DNA from: Methanobrevibacter olleyae
GTDB taxonomy: Archaea > Methanobacteriota > Methanobacteria > Methanobacteriales > Methanobacteriaceae
Assembly: GCA_015063035.1 (NCBI GenBank)
Contig: SUTG01000010.1
Coordinates: 1 to 57,395, forward strand
DNA: 57,395 bases
Direction of reading: 5' to 3'
The translations under genes and the position numbers were made by a program. The notes beneath the pieces are model-generated. The model made no database searches. It had not been told where the DNA came from and saw only the letters and a list, made by a program, of their open reading frames with translations. Positions 1-8,789 of the stretch are shown piece by piece. Every line of letters begins with the position of its first letter. Position 1 is the first letter of the stretch.

Positions 1-10
1 TTTTATTCGA

Positions 11-769
11 TTAAATATTGAAAAACTTTTTAGCATTTTCAAATGCTACCTTATCTATCTCTTTTTTATTGTATCCTAATCTTTTTAGTGTTCTCACTGT
101 TTTTGGAACTGAAAGTGGATCAGATGGCTTATTGCTGATGTCACTATTCAATAGGAATTTATCAAAACCGTATTTGTCCAATATTTCAATTGCCTCTTCA
201 ACTTCCATCTTTTGAGGCTGGACAGTCAGTCCTATGGTGAACTCCTCATCAATCACCTCTTCAATAGTGTTAAGGTTTATGTGATCGATTACAACAAGAT
301 TTGGATTGATGTTTTCAAGCACGATTTCCTTTATGTCCTTTAAGACTTCAAGTTTATTTTTTCTTGGAGTGTGAATGATGACTTTAGATTCGGTATTATC
401 TGCCAATTCCAATTGCTTTTTAAAGATTTCCTTTTCCAAATCTGTATTTTCATCCAAACCTATTTCCCCAATAGCTATTATGTCTTCATTTTCTATCCAT
501 TTATTTAATGATTCGAATATGATTTCGCTATTTTTCAATGAATTTGCTGGATGAATCCCCAATGCAACCCTTAAGTCAAGACCATATTCTCCTGCCCTTC
601 TTGGCTCAAAGTTTAAGATCCTATTTAAGTGGTTTAAAAGTATTTCAGGATTCTCATCAATTCTATAGGGATAGTAAGAGCAGGTGATTGCAGTATCTAT
701 TCCGCTAATAAACATTTTTTCAAAGTCTTCACTGCTTCTTGAATCAGCGTGCATATGTGTATCAATCAT
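11..769 (-). CDS. TatD-family metal-dependent hydrolase
   Basis: This is a 252-residue protein of the TatD/amidohydrolase type, a TIM-barrel metallo-hydrolase family that includes DNases. The expected metal ligands are visible: H5 and H7 in the N-terminal DTHMH motif, E102 in IGEIGLD, H133 in IIHTP, H163 in VIDHI and D210 near LNSD. An upstream in-frame ATG would add 14 charged residues, but the ATG at 769 has GGTGA just before it and puts the catalytic DTHMH at the N-terminus, as is usual in the family. It is divergently oriented from the regulator at 1232. The archaeal branch has no established substrate, so only the fold and hydrolase chemistry are claimed. Confidence 0.85.
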   Translation of the reverse strand: MIDTHMHADSRSSEDFEKMFISGIDTAITCSYYPYRIDENPEILLNHLNRILNFEPRRAGEYGLDLRVALGIHPANSLKNSEIIFESLNKWIENEDIIAIGEIGLDENTDLEKEIFKKQLELADNTESKVIIHTPRKNKLEVLKDIKEIVLENINPNLVVIDHINLNTIEEVIDEEFTIGLTVQPQKMEVEEAIEILDKYGFDKFLLNSDISNKPSDPLSVPKTVRTLKRLGYNKKEIDKVAFENAKKFFNI

Positions 770-928
770 ATTTTCACCATTTATTTTCTTTTGGTTTTTG
801 GACTTTTGCAATTGGATATCTTTTATGCATTTTTAAAAAACACTTTTTAATTATTATTTGATTGTTTTATATATTATCTTTTTCTAAAATCCATTAAGGT
901 TCAGTTTTTTTATAAAAATTTTACAGTT

Positions 929-948
929 TGACATCAATATTGATGTCA
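929..948. promoter_or_regulatory. 20-bp perfect palindrome, candidate operator
   Basis: The sequence TGACATCAATATTGATGTCA is its own reverse complement over all 20 bases. It lies about 30 bp upstream of the TATA-like element that should serve the DUF1724 regulator at 1232. No T-tract follows, so an operator for a dimeric regulator is more likely than a terminator. The cognate regulator is unknown; autoregulation by the adjacent wHTH proteins is a guess. Confidence 0.5.
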
Positions 949-1014
949 TCTCGTAATTCCTGTTCATGTTTTTCTAATATATTTATATAGGTCTACATTA
1001 AAATTATAAATTGA

Positions 1015-1031
1015 GTTAACTATCTGTTAAC
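1015..1031. promoter_or_regulatory. Paired GTTAAC sites near predicted start of transcription
   Basis: GTTAAC-TATCT-GTTAAC is a pair of self-complementary hexamers with 11-bp centre spacing, about one helical turn. It lies 25-45 bp downstream of the TATA-like ATTTATATAGG. The position would suit a repressor site for the downstream regulator gene. Confidence 0.35.
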
Positions 1032-1231
1032 GAAATATATATTAAATTTATAACTTTCATTTAGGTTATTCATTTAATTTTTTGGGGTGTTGAATTGGGT
1101 TTAGATTTTTGCTTTATTCTGTTTTTGTTCTTTTTTTGGTTAGTTTTGTTGATTAGATGATTAATATTTTTTAAAATCAAGTTAAGGTTTAGTTTATCAA
1201 TTGATTTGATAATTTAGAAAATGGTGGTAAT

Positions 1232-2035
1232 ATGCATTATTTTTCAGTTGTTGGAGAAGAGTTGAAATTTTTAAATAATTCAGATATCAGATTAAAAGTC
1301 TTGGTGGATTTATTGGATGGTCCTTTGAAAATAAGGGATATAAATAGGAAGTCCCTATTGAGTTACAGTTCAATTTCAAGCAATATTCATAAGCTGTGTG
1401 ATGAGGGATATGTTGAGAAGATTCATAACAGCTTTCAATTGACAAATTTAGGATTGATTTACATCACAATACTAATGGACTTTAGGGATGTGATTTCTAC
1501 AATAAGCATTAATTCCGATTTTTGGCTAGACCATGACATAAGTTCATTAAGCATAGATGATTTAAATAAGCTCTCATCTTTAGAAGGCTCTGAATTGATT
1601 AGATGCAATTCAATGGATATCTATAGGACACACAAGGAGTTTAAGAGGTTATTCAAAAATTCTAAACAATTAAAGGTGATATTCCCTTACCTTCATCCAG
1701 AATATCCTAAATTAATCAGAAGACTGATCTTAAAAGGAACCAATGTTGATTTGATAGTTTCTAGAGAGATTTTGGATGTTTTCATAAGGGATATCGGAAA
1801 TGATGTTGTTAAAAAAGGGATTTATGAGGGTAATTTTTCTATAAAATACATTAATGAGGACCTTAAAATAGCTCTTGCGATTTCCAATGAGTTCATTACA
1901 GTTGGTTTGTTTAAGTTGGATGGAACTTATGACCAAAACAGATTATTGCTGTCAAATAGGAAAAAGGCAATCAGTTGGGGATTGGCTATTTTTGATTCAT
2001 ATGATGAAAGCTCATTTCCTTTAATCTTTGACTGA
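1232..2035 (+). CDS. DUF1724/FilR1-type winged-helix regulator
   Basis: This 267-residue archaeal transcription regulator has an N-terminal winged helix (about residues 8-75; note the KIRDINRKSLLSYSSISSNIHKL recognition-helix region) and a C-terminal DUF1724 (FilR1 middle-domain) ligand-binding part. The latter shows the family pattern LKVIFPYLHPEY, then a VDLIVSREIL strand-helix, and an acidic L-K-I-A-L-A-I-S segment. Full length matches the family. GGTGG four bases before the ATG fixes the start. A paralogue follows in the same direction about 55 bp downstream. Family members include filament-formation and methanogenesis regulators; the target here is unknown. Confidence 0.85.
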   Translation: MHYFSVVGEELKFLNNSDIRLKVLVDLLDGPLKIRDINRKSLLSYSSISSNIHKLCDEGYVEKIHNSFQLTNLGLIYITILMDFRDVISTISINSDFWLDHDISSLSIDDLNKLSSLEGSELIRCNSMDIYRTHKEFKRLFKNSKQLKVIFPYLHPEYPKLIRRLILKGTNVDLIVSREILDVFIRDIGNDVVKKGIYEGNFSIKYINEDLKIALAISNEFITVGLFKLDGTYDQNRLLLSNRKKAISWGLAIFDSYDESSFPLIFD

Positions 2036-2092
2036 TTATTTTATTAAATGTTTTGGATTATTTTTATATGATTTTTTAAAGTAGGTGATTTG

Positions 2093-2908
2093 ATGTTTGA
2101 TGAAGAGGATTCAATAAATAGATATGATGATTTCATAACTGTTCGCTTTTTATTGGCTTCTAAAATGAGGCCTTTGCTTTTGTTATTGTTATCTGATAGG
2201 GAATATGATTTAAATACACTTAGGGAGGAACTTAATAAGCCTTCAGCTTCAATATTGCATGGATTAAAGGAATTGGAACGCATTAACTTAATCAAAAAGA
2301 ATTTCAAAAGATATTCATTATCATCTAAAGGAGTCTTATATTCTGCAAGTTTGAAAAAGCTTTTTATGGATTTGCATATTTTTGAAATCAATAGGGATTT
2401 CTGGCTGGAACATTCGATTGATTCAATTCCACGGGATTCCTTTAAAAACACTTATTTGCTTAAGGACTCAGTTTTTGTAGAATCTGATGAGCATAACCTC
2501 TCAAAATCCTTCACTAAGTATCTTGAATTGTTGAGCAACTGTGGGGATATGGAAATAATTTTGCCTATATTTCTGGAGGAGCATTTGGAGATAATTCTTG
2601 AAAATCTTGAAAATGGAGACAATTTGCTTTTGATAACAAATGATGAGGTGCTCTCTTCCTTAAGGAACTCCAAGTATTATGGCGATTTGGCTGATCTTTC
2701 AAAAAAGGGCAAAGTAATCATTAGAAAGGTAGATTATGACTTAAAGATATTCTTGACAATATGTGAAGATTTCATGTCCTTAAGTCTCTTCTTTAGGGAT
2801 GGGCTTTTTGACAATTCCTGCTTTATTCTCAATGAACATTCTGATGGGATAAAGTGGGCTAAGATATTGTTTGAAAAGTTTTTTGAAAAGTCAGTTAGGG
2901 TGCTCTAA
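2093..2908 (+). CDS. DUF1724/FilR1-type winged-helix regulator, paralogue
   Basis: This 271-residue protein has the same architecture as the gene at 1232: a winged helix (SDREYDLNTLREELN then SASILHGLKELERI, about residues 40-75) followed by the DUF1724 domain, with matching MEIILPIFLEEHLE and DLKIFLTICEDFMSLSLF segments. The two are clear but diverged tandem paralogues, probably one transcription unit. A TTG at 2090 directly precedes the ATG at 2093. The ATG is preferred because GGTGA at 2084-2088 then has normal spacing. No ligand or target is deducible. Confidence 0.85.
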   Translation: MFDEEDSINRYDDFITVRFLLASKMRPLLLLLLSDREYDLNTLREELNKPSASILHGLKELERINLIKKNFKRYSLSSKGVLYSASLKKLFMDLHIFEINRDFWLEHSIDSIPRDSFKNTYLLKDSVFVESDEHNLSKSFTKYLELLSNCGDMEIILPIFLEEHLEIILENLENGDNLLLITNDEVLSSLRNSKYYGDLADLSKKGKVIIRKVDYDLKIFLTICEDFMSLSLFFRDGLFDNSCFILNEHSDGIKWAKILFEKFFEKSVRVL

Positions 2909-2969
2909 AGTTTAAAAGTTAAAAAAAGTGGTTTTCACAGGTTTTAATTTAGATTATTTGTTTCAAAAT

Positions 2970-3122
2970 GTATGAAAAATGTAAAAAGGTAAAAAAAGCA
3001 TGAAAAAGGTAAAAAGGTAAAAAAGTATGAAAAAATAAAAAAAGGTAAAAAGGTAAAAAAAGCATGAAAAAGGTAAAAAGGTAAAAAAAGCATGAAAAAG
3101 GTAAAAAGGTAAAAAAAGTTTG
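2970..3122. repeat. 28-bp A-rich minisatellite
   Basis: Units begin at 2970, 2998, 3026, 3062, 3090 and 3118, so the period is 28 bp with one 36-bp step. Each unit is a GCATG or GTATG box followed by an A-tract, GGT, an A-tract, GGT and a longer A-tract. The array fills the gap between two convergent genes. Read from the glyS strand it is strongly T-rich and could contribute to termination of both genes. Confidence 0.85.
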
Positions 3123-3161
3123 AAAAGATTTAAAAAATAAGAAATAAGAAATTTAAAAGTT

Positions 3162-4874
3162 TTATTGAAGTTTTGCTTCAATAACTTCTTTTAAATCTTC
3201 TATTTTTACTCTTTCCTGTTCTTCAGTGTCCCTATCTCTTATTGTTACAGTATTGTCATCTTTTGTGTCAAAGTCTACTGTAATAGCTATTGGAACACCT
3301 ACTTCATCTGCACGAGCATATCTCTTTCCAATTGTTCCTGAAGTGTCATTGTCTACAGTGAAACCAGCTTCACGAAGCTTGTGAGTGATGTCAATTGCTA
3401 TTTCGCCAAGTCCTTCCTTGTTCATCAATGGGAAGACATTTACTTGGATTGGTGCAATTTCCTTTGCAAACTTGAAGTATTCCTTTTCAAATCCATCTTC
3501 TTCAGTCTTAAAGGAATGCAATAATGTGCAGTAAAGGATACGGTCTATACCGAATGAAGGTTCAATTACATGAGGAATGATTCTTTCCCCTTTAACTTCC
3601 TCTTCAATCTCTTCAAAGATCAAGTGCTCTTCAAGAATCTCGAATGTGCTGTCAAGCTCAAGGATGAATTTCCCTTCACTTTCGATTTGTTCCTTAAGTG
3701 CTAAAACTTCATCATCTGATAAGTTTTCAATGTAAGTTTTTATTTTTGGAGAATCTCCCTTAAATGCAGGTCCAAATAGCTTTAAGTTAGGTTTTACAAT
3801 GGTTTTTGATACCATTTTAGGTTCATCATATTCCATGTAAATGCTTAATTCCTCATTACTGAACTGACTATGTGCAGTTAAGTCATAGTCTCCTCTGTCT
3901 GCAATACCTATGATTTCAACCCAGCCGTATTGGTCAGTCAAGCATTCAACATCCCAGCAGTCAAGTGCATAGTGAGCCATTTCTCCAGGCAAGTGCTGTC
4001 TGAATCTCAATACTTCATCAGGAATGCCTAATTCCTTCAAGAATTTCCTCGCAAGATACAATTGATAGATTAAGGTTTCAGAAGATACGACACCTTGGTC
4101 TAAAGCTTCCTGAGCAGTGATTTTCAATGTTTCCTTATTATTCATTTGAACATCTTGAGAAGATAAGTATAAAATTTCATCAGCTATTTGGCTGAATTTG
4201 GGATGGGTCTTGTCCTTAGGGTCCAAGAATATTTCCGCTTCAGCTTGTGTGAATTCTCTTAAACGAATGACCCCTTGCCTTGGTGAGATTTCGTTTCTGT
4301 ATGCTTTTCCAAGTTGCACAGCACCGAATGGAAGCTTGTTTTTAAAGAATCTGGATAATCTTTTGAATAGGATGAAAATTCCTTGAGCGGTTTCAGGTCT
4401 CATGTATCCTACTTTGTCGCCTTTTGCCCCGATTTCAGTCTTGAACATCAAGTTGTAGTTCCAGATGTTTGCTAAGTCTCCGCCACAGCTTGGACATTTG
4501 ATATTGTTTTCCTTTACGATTTCATCCATTTCGCTGTTTTCCAAGCTTTCAACATCTTCACCGATTGCCTCTTCAATGATGTGGTCTGCCCTGAACACTT
4601 CACCGCAAGAGAGACATTTGGTCATAGGATCTGTAAAGTTGTCAACGTGTCCAGATGCCTTCAATACTTCCTTAGGCATTACGGTAGGTCCTTCGATTTC
4701 ATGGAAACCTTCACCTGCAATGTATTGCTTTCTCCACTTTTGCATGATGTTATTCTTTAAGCTTGCTCCAAGGGGCCCATAATCTGTAAATCCGGACACT
4801 CCTGAGTAAATCTCAAAAGATGGCCATAAGAAACCTCTTTTACGTGCAATATTAAACATTTTTTCATGATTCAT
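3162..4874 (-). CDS. glyS: Glycyl-tRNA synthetase
   Basis: A 570-residue class II aminoacyl-tRNA synthetase of the archaeal/eukaryotic dimeric type, charging tRNA-Gly in the cytoplasm. Visible hallmarks are the N-terminal RRGFLWPSFEIYSGVSGFTDYGPLG-type block, two zinc-like CxxC pairs (CLSCGE and CPSCGG near residues 89 and 125), motif 2 around FRNEISPRQG and RLREFTQAEAE, and motif 3 SFGIDRILYC. The C-terminal anticodon-binding domain starts near IAPIQVNVFPL. GGAG lies before the ATG. It stands alone, converging on the DUF1724 gene across the 28-bp repeat. Length is normal for the family. Confidence 0.97.
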   Translation of the reverse strand: MNHEKMFNIARKRGFLWPSFEIYSGVSGFTDYGPLGASLKNNIMQKWRKQYIAGEGFHEIEGPTVMPKEVLKASGHVDNFTDPMTKCLSCGEVFRADHIIEEAIGEDVESLENSEMDEIVKENNIKCPSCGGDLANIWNYNLMFKTEIGAKGDKVGYMRPETAQGIFILFKRLSRFFKNKLPFGAVQLGKAYRNEISPRQGVIRLREFTQAEAEIFLDPKDKTHPKFSQIADEILYLSSQDVQMNNKETLKITAQEALDQGVVSSETLIYQLYLARKFLKELGIPDEVLRFRQHLPGEMAHYALDCWDVECLTDQYGWVEIIGIADRGDYDLTAHSQFSNEELSIYMEYDEPKMVSKTIVKPNLKLFGPAFKGDSPKIKTYIENLSDDEVLALKEQIESEGKFILELDSTFEILEEHLIFEEIEEEVKGERIIPHVIEPSFGIDRILYCTLLHSFKTEEDGFEKEYFKFAKEIAPIQVNVFPLMNKEGLGEIAIDITHKLREAGFTVDNDTSGTIGKRYARADEVGVPIAITVDFDTKDDNTVTIRDRDTEEQERVKIEDLKEVIEAKLQ

Positions 4875-5056
4875 TAATATTTCTCCGTAATAAAATAATT
4901 TTTAATTAATTAGAATAATTTTAAATAAGTATTATAATTAATAATTTAACATTTTAATTTTTCTTTTTAATTATTATTATAAGTTTTTATAAAATCAGTT
5001 TCATTATTGATAAAATAAGTTAAATTAAAAAAAGTAAATTAAAAAGTATTAGTTAA

Positions 5057-5932
5057 TTATTTTTTATAATCAACTAATTCTCCGATTCTATTTACCACAG
5101 AATCAATGGATTTTTGAGTATAATTCAATTCAATTGCATCAAATTTGCATGTTTGAACACAGTGTCCGCAACCTACGCATTTGTCTTGATCAATCTTTAT
5201 TTTGCCGTCTTCAAGATAAATTGATCCTCCAAAGCAAACATCGTCACCTAAACATTTTCTGCACATCTTACAGTTATCGTTTACTGGATGGACTTCAACA
5301 TCTTCAAGCCTCATCACCTTATTGCTTATTTCATCATCAAGGTCTGGAAGAACTTTCCATAGGCAGCAGCAAGGACAGCAATGGCAAATTGTCAAGAGTT
5401 TTTCCTTTGGCCTTACATTCATCCAAACGCTATCGATTTTGTTTCTACCGATAACATGGCTTAATCCTAATTCATCTGCCTTGTCAACATGTTCTAAAGC
5501 CTCTTCAACAGTAGCGCTTCTACCATATTTTGAAGCTATTCTACGTGTTGCAGGACCAATGAAAATACAACCGAAGTCTTGCGGGTAATCCTCACAATTT
5601 GCAGAAGACCTGCATAGGCATTTATGCATGATTACAATGTCTTCAGCCTCTTTTATGACTTCTTTGATGATTTGGCTTGGCACAAATTCTGATTCTGATT
5701 TCTCAAAGCTTTGATTGATTTCAATGTTTGTAGTGATGGTCTTATTGACAGCATTCTTATTTGGAAGGACATAAACTTCATCATCTTCGAAAAGGATTTT
5801 ATCAATGATTTTCTTAAAAATCCTTGATTTTCTTGTCATTCTTGAAAGGAAAAATCGTGTATGGAATGTGTGTCCAACTAAAAATGTAGTCACATCTTCA
5901 TAATATCCTTTTCGCCTATCTTTATCGTTCAT
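5057..5932 (-). CDS. Cys-rich iron-sulfur protein with C-terminal ferredoxin domain
   Basis: This 291-residue protein is not assigned to a named enzyme. Its centre has unusual Cys clusters: HKCLCRSSANCEDYP then GCIFIG near residues 104-125, and a dense CHCCPCCCLW around residues 184-193. The C-terminal part has CKMCRKCLGDDVC, which is an imperfect cluster motif, and a canonical CVGCGHCVQTC for a 4Fe-4S cluster. The first third is basic and Cys-free. The family is seen in anaerobes as 4Fe-4S proteins of unknown role. An electron-transfer or cofactor-handling function is likely, but no partner is adjacent. Confidence 0.8.
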   Translation of the reverse strand: MNDKDRRKGYYEDVTTFLVGHTFHTRFFLSRMTRKSRIFKKIIDKILFEDDEVYVLPNKNAVNKTITTNIEINQSFEKSESEFVPSQIIKEVIKEAEDIVIMHKCLCRSSANCEDYPQDFGCIFIGPATRRIASKYGRSATVEEALEHVDKADELGLSHVIGRNKIDSVWMNVRPKEKLLTICHCCPCCCLWKVLPDLDDEISNKVMRLEDVEVHPVNDNCKMCRKCLGDDVCFGGSIYLEDGKIKIDQDKCVGCGHCVQTCKFDAIELNYTQKSIDSVVNRIGELVDYKK

Positions 5933-6033
5933 GGTTTAGTCCCTTGAATTTTTAATTTATATAAGTCTAATATAGATATATTTAATTTACATTTAAAAAT
6001 TTTTTGATAAGTTTTTTAAGTATATTCTTTTTA

Positions 6034-6825
6034 TCATTCGTTATTATTTTCTTCTATCTTTTTATTCAAACGTCTTAAAATGCCTTTTAATGTATGTGCC
6101 TCTCTTCCAGTAATGAAAGCCCGATTGATAATGTTCCTGAACACTTTCAACCCATTTTTCTTTTTATGATCAGGAATGGATAATGTGCCGATTAGCTTCT
6201 CCATATCACTTAACAAGTATTCCTTTTCAAGTGCAGTGCTTTCTTCCAATCCTTCAACAGGGTAACTGTTCCTGTTTTTGAATACTTCATATAGGATGAC
6301 TGCAGCTGCATGTGAAATGTTCATAATCGGATAGCTTGGATCAGTTGGAATGCTTACTGTAATGTCGCACATTTCAATTTCCGCATTGGTCAAACCGTTT
6401 CCTTCCCTTCCAAAAAGGATAGCTATCTTATCGTTGTAGTTCATTGATTTTCCAAGCTCTTCAGGCTTTATTGGAATTCTTGAAAGGTTATAGCTTCCTC
6501 CAGGAGCTCCAGTTGAACCGACTATGAAGTCAATTTCATTGTCTTTTACAAAGTCTTCAACAGTATCGTAAATCAATGCATTTTCAACTGTTTCCTTTGC
6601 ATGCATTGCTTGATAATAGGCTTCATCCTTTAGGGTGCATGGGTTGATTAAGACCAGTTTATGGAGTCCGAAGTTTCCCATGGTTCTTGCTAAAAAACCA
6701 ACATTTCCAGGAGATTCACATTCTACAAAAACAACATAGATATTTTCCTTAAGGCGTTTGGTTTCTTCATCCTCAACTATTTCCTTAACTTTACCTCTAT
6801 CTGTTGATTTGTTTTTGTTTTTCAT
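6034..6825 (-). CDS. TrmJ-like SPOUT RNA 2'-O-methyltransferase
   Basis: A 263-residue TrmH/SpoU-type methyltransferase. The SPOUT motifs are present: NVGFLARTMGNFGL near residue 41 (motif 1), ILFGREGNGLTNAEIE near residue 137 (motif 2), and PIMNISHAAAVILYE near residue 165 (motif 3, SAM knot). The layout with a C-terminal helical extension resembles TrmJ, which methylates tRNA position 32. Other SpoU substrates cannot be excluded. It sits 28 bp downstream of the tfrB stop in the same direction, so the two are probably co-transcribed. Confidence 0.85.
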   Translation of the reverse strand: MKNKNKSTDRGKVKEIVEDEETKRLKENIYVVFVECESPGNVGFLARTMGNFGLHKLVLINPCTLKDEAYYQAMHAKETVENALIYDTVEDFVKDNEIDFIVGSTGAPGGSYNLSRIPIKPEELGKSMNYNDKIAILFGREGNGLTNAEIEMCDITVSIPTDPSYPIMNISHAAAVILYEVFKNRNSYPVEGLEESTALEKEYLLSDMEKLIGTLSIPDHKKKNGLKVFRNIINRAFITGREAHTLKGILRRLNKKIEENNNE

Positions 6826-6852
6826 GGTATCTCTTAGAATTATGTTGGTTAT

Positions 6853-8364
6853 TTATTCATCATAAGCCATTTTAAGTAATTGAATAAGATTTAAAGTTTT
6901 TACATTTTCAAGACCAATTGCATTCAAACCGTCTTGAATGTTTATTTGACAGAATGGACATATTGTAGTCACGTAATCTGCACTGGTTACTCTAACCATT
7001 TCAGCCTTGTCCTTTGCAAGTTCCAATGCAATTTCTGGCTTTCCTGACTTGATACCCCCTCCTGCACCACAGCATTGGCAAGGAAGCTCGAGCTCTTCAA
7101 ATTCAACTCCAGGAATCATTTCAATGATTTCTCTTGGCTGGTCCTTAATGCCTTGGCCTCTTGCCAAGTGGCAAGGGTCATGCCAGGTCACTTTAGTATT
7201 CACTTCTTTCATCTTACTTGTGTCTAATTTATCAACCAGGAATTCGCTGATATCTTGCACATTAAGGTTTGATCCATATTTAGGGTGGTCATTTTTAAGT
7301 GTTGCTCCACAACCTGCACAGATGGTGATTACCTTATCGTAATCCTTAAAGATTTCCTTGTTCTTGTCTACAAGCTCTTGAACTACATCAACTTGACCTG
7401 TTCTTAAAAGAGGGGAACCGCAACAGACTTGTCCTTCTGGAATGTCTATTTCAATGTTGTTTGCCTTCAATACATCAAGTAGTGCATATCCTACCTCTTG
7501 AGCTCTGTAATCCACCATACATCCTGTGAATAATGCAACTTTTTCCTTATCTTCATTATCATCAGTATAATATTTGCCTTCTTCATCCCATTTCTTATGG
7601 ATTGTTTCAATGAATGGCTCTTCAGGTTTGCTTACGCTTCTTCCACTTGCTACAACATTATCCTTGAAAACCTTGTGAGCATCGAGAGGTCCAAGATTTC
7701 CTGCATAAGCCATTGCTCTGAGTTTTTCAATTGCATCTCCAAAGCTGTTGATGTTTTTAGGACAGATTTCCCCACATTTTCCACAGCTTGTACAGGAATA
7801 CATTCCGCTGTCAAGTGCTTCTATCAATCTGTCATATTCATCTCTTGGATCAAAGTCGAACTTGGAGATGTATCTTAAGTAGTAAGGTCCGAGGAATTCT
7901 TCATTGAAGTGCTTAACTACAGGGCAACTGGATAAACAGGTATAACATTCAATGCAACTTCTAACCTTTTTGGTGTCCTTGATGTCTTCTGGCTTAAGCT
8001 TTTCATGGGAAGTTTCGCTATCGCAATCCAAGCTTAACTGCAATTGCTTTACCTTTTCATCAGCAGAACTTCTATCCACAATCAAATCCTTTATGACTGG
8101 GAAGTCTAATGGTTCAATTAATACATTATCATTAATTTCCGCCTTACATGCAAGTGCACCGTTTCCGTTGATTTTCACTCCACATGAACCGCATTGTCCT
8201 GCGAGGCATGAACTTCTAAAGCTGATGTCAGCATCATATTTTCTGTTTATCTCTTCCAATGCATCCAGCACTTTCATTCCAGGATACTCTTCAATTTCAT
8301 AAGATTCAATGTGAGCTTCCTCATCAGTCTCTTTATTGAATCTTTTTATATAAACGGTTATCAT
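6853..8364 (-). CDS. tfrB: Thiol:fumarate reductase subunit B (CoM/CoB-dependent)
   Basis: A 503-residue fusion that is diagnostic for TfrB. The N-terminus is a plant-type 2Fe-2S domain (SSCLAGQCGSC, then GALAC). Next come two 4Fe-4S motifs (CIECYTCLSSCP and CTSCGKCGEICP), followed by two HdrB-like CCG domains (GQVCCGSPLLRTG and LPCQCCGAGGG). With TfrA it reduces fumarate using coenzymes M and B, making succinate and heterodisulfide. The HdrB-like half handles the thiols. tfrA is not in the window; separation of the two genes is known in Methanothermobacter. A TTG eight codons upstream is possible, but ATG 8364 gives the normal N-terminus. Confidence 0.93.
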   Translation of the reverse strand: MITVYIKRFNKETDEEAHIESYEIEEYPGMKVLDALEEINRKYDADISFRSSCLAGQCGSCGVKINGNGALACKAEINDNVLIEPLDFPVIKDLIVDRSSADEKVKQLQLSLDCDSETSHEKLKPEDIKDTKKVRSCIECYTCLSSCPVVKHFNEEFLGPYYLRYISKFDFDPRDEYDRLIEALDSGMYSCTSCGKCGEICPKNINSFGDAIEKLRAMAYAGNLGPLDAHKVFKDNVVASGRSVSKPEEPFIETIHKKWDEEGKYYTDDNEDKEKVALFTGCMVDYRAQEVGYALLDVLKANNIEIDIPEGQVCCGSPLLRTGQVDVVQELVDKNKEIFKDYDKVITICAGCGATLKNDHPKYGSNLNVQDISEFLVDKLDTSKMKEVNTKVTWHDPCHLARGQGIKDQPREIIEMIPGVEFEELELPCQCCGAGGGIKSGKPEIALELAKDKAEMVRVTSADYVTTICPFCQINIQDGLNAIGLENVKTLNLIQLLKMAYDE

Positions 8365-8789
8365 AGCAATCCCTTTTAAAACTATCAAATAATTATTTTA
8401 TCAATATGATTTTTTAGATTAATTTTATATTTTTCCTTAAAATGCATCTATTTATTTTTATATAATATAATAATAAATCACTTTATATATTTTTATTTAT
8501 TTTATTATAAAGTTTAGTATTTTTCAATCCTCATAATTCTTTCTTTTAATCCTTAGCAATCACTTTAAAATTTCCTCAAAAATGCTATGTATTAAATATA
8601 TAAAGAAACTAATATCTTATTATGATAATTTATGAAATTTTATAAAATGTTATGATATTTTAGCGAATTTTAATTATTATCTTATATTTACAAATTAATT
8701 AAAAATTTAGAGATTAGTCGATTTACGATTTTTAATCGTATTTTTAGAGAATGATATTAATTGATTGATCTTGTGTGTGGTGAATTTAT
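8365..8789. other. Divergent intergenic region tfrB/iorA
   Basis: This is about 420 bp of AT-rich DNA between leftward tfrB and rightward iorA. A TATA-like CTTATATTTA near 8681-8690 would start iorA transcription around 8710. A 17-bp inverted repeat follows it, and another TATA-like run lies at about 8595-8605. No gene was recognised. Confidence 0.55.
8724..8740. promoter_or_regulatory. TACGATT-TTT-AATCGTA inverted repeat in the iorAB leader
   Basis: Perfect 7-bp arms flank a TTT centre, 50 bp before the iorA start codon and just downstream of the predicted transcription start. This placement suits a repressor operator or a short leader hairpin. The arms contain CG, which is rare in the surrounding AT-rich DNA and makes chance less likely. 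Confidence 0.45.

Larger units (their letters stand above)
770..1231. other. Divergent intergenic region
   Basis: This AT-rich gap separates the leftward TatD-type gene from the rightward regulator. It holds a TATA-like ATTTATATAGG at about 979-989 for the rightward gene and a 20-bp perfect palindrome upstream of that. Two GTTAAC copies follow close to the expected transcription start. No convincing gene was seen; a 21-codon hydrophobic reading frame from TTG at 1095 is too short to support. Confidence 0.6.

Noticed and set aside
1095-1160. 21-codon hydrophobic frame after GGGGTG
   Set aside because: Too short, starts with TTG and lies in T-rich promoter DNA, where hydrophobic codons are expected by chance.
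2963-3181. 72-residue Phe/Leu-rich frame on the left strand
   Set aside because: It is only the translation of the A-rich 28-bp minisatellite and has no ribosome site.
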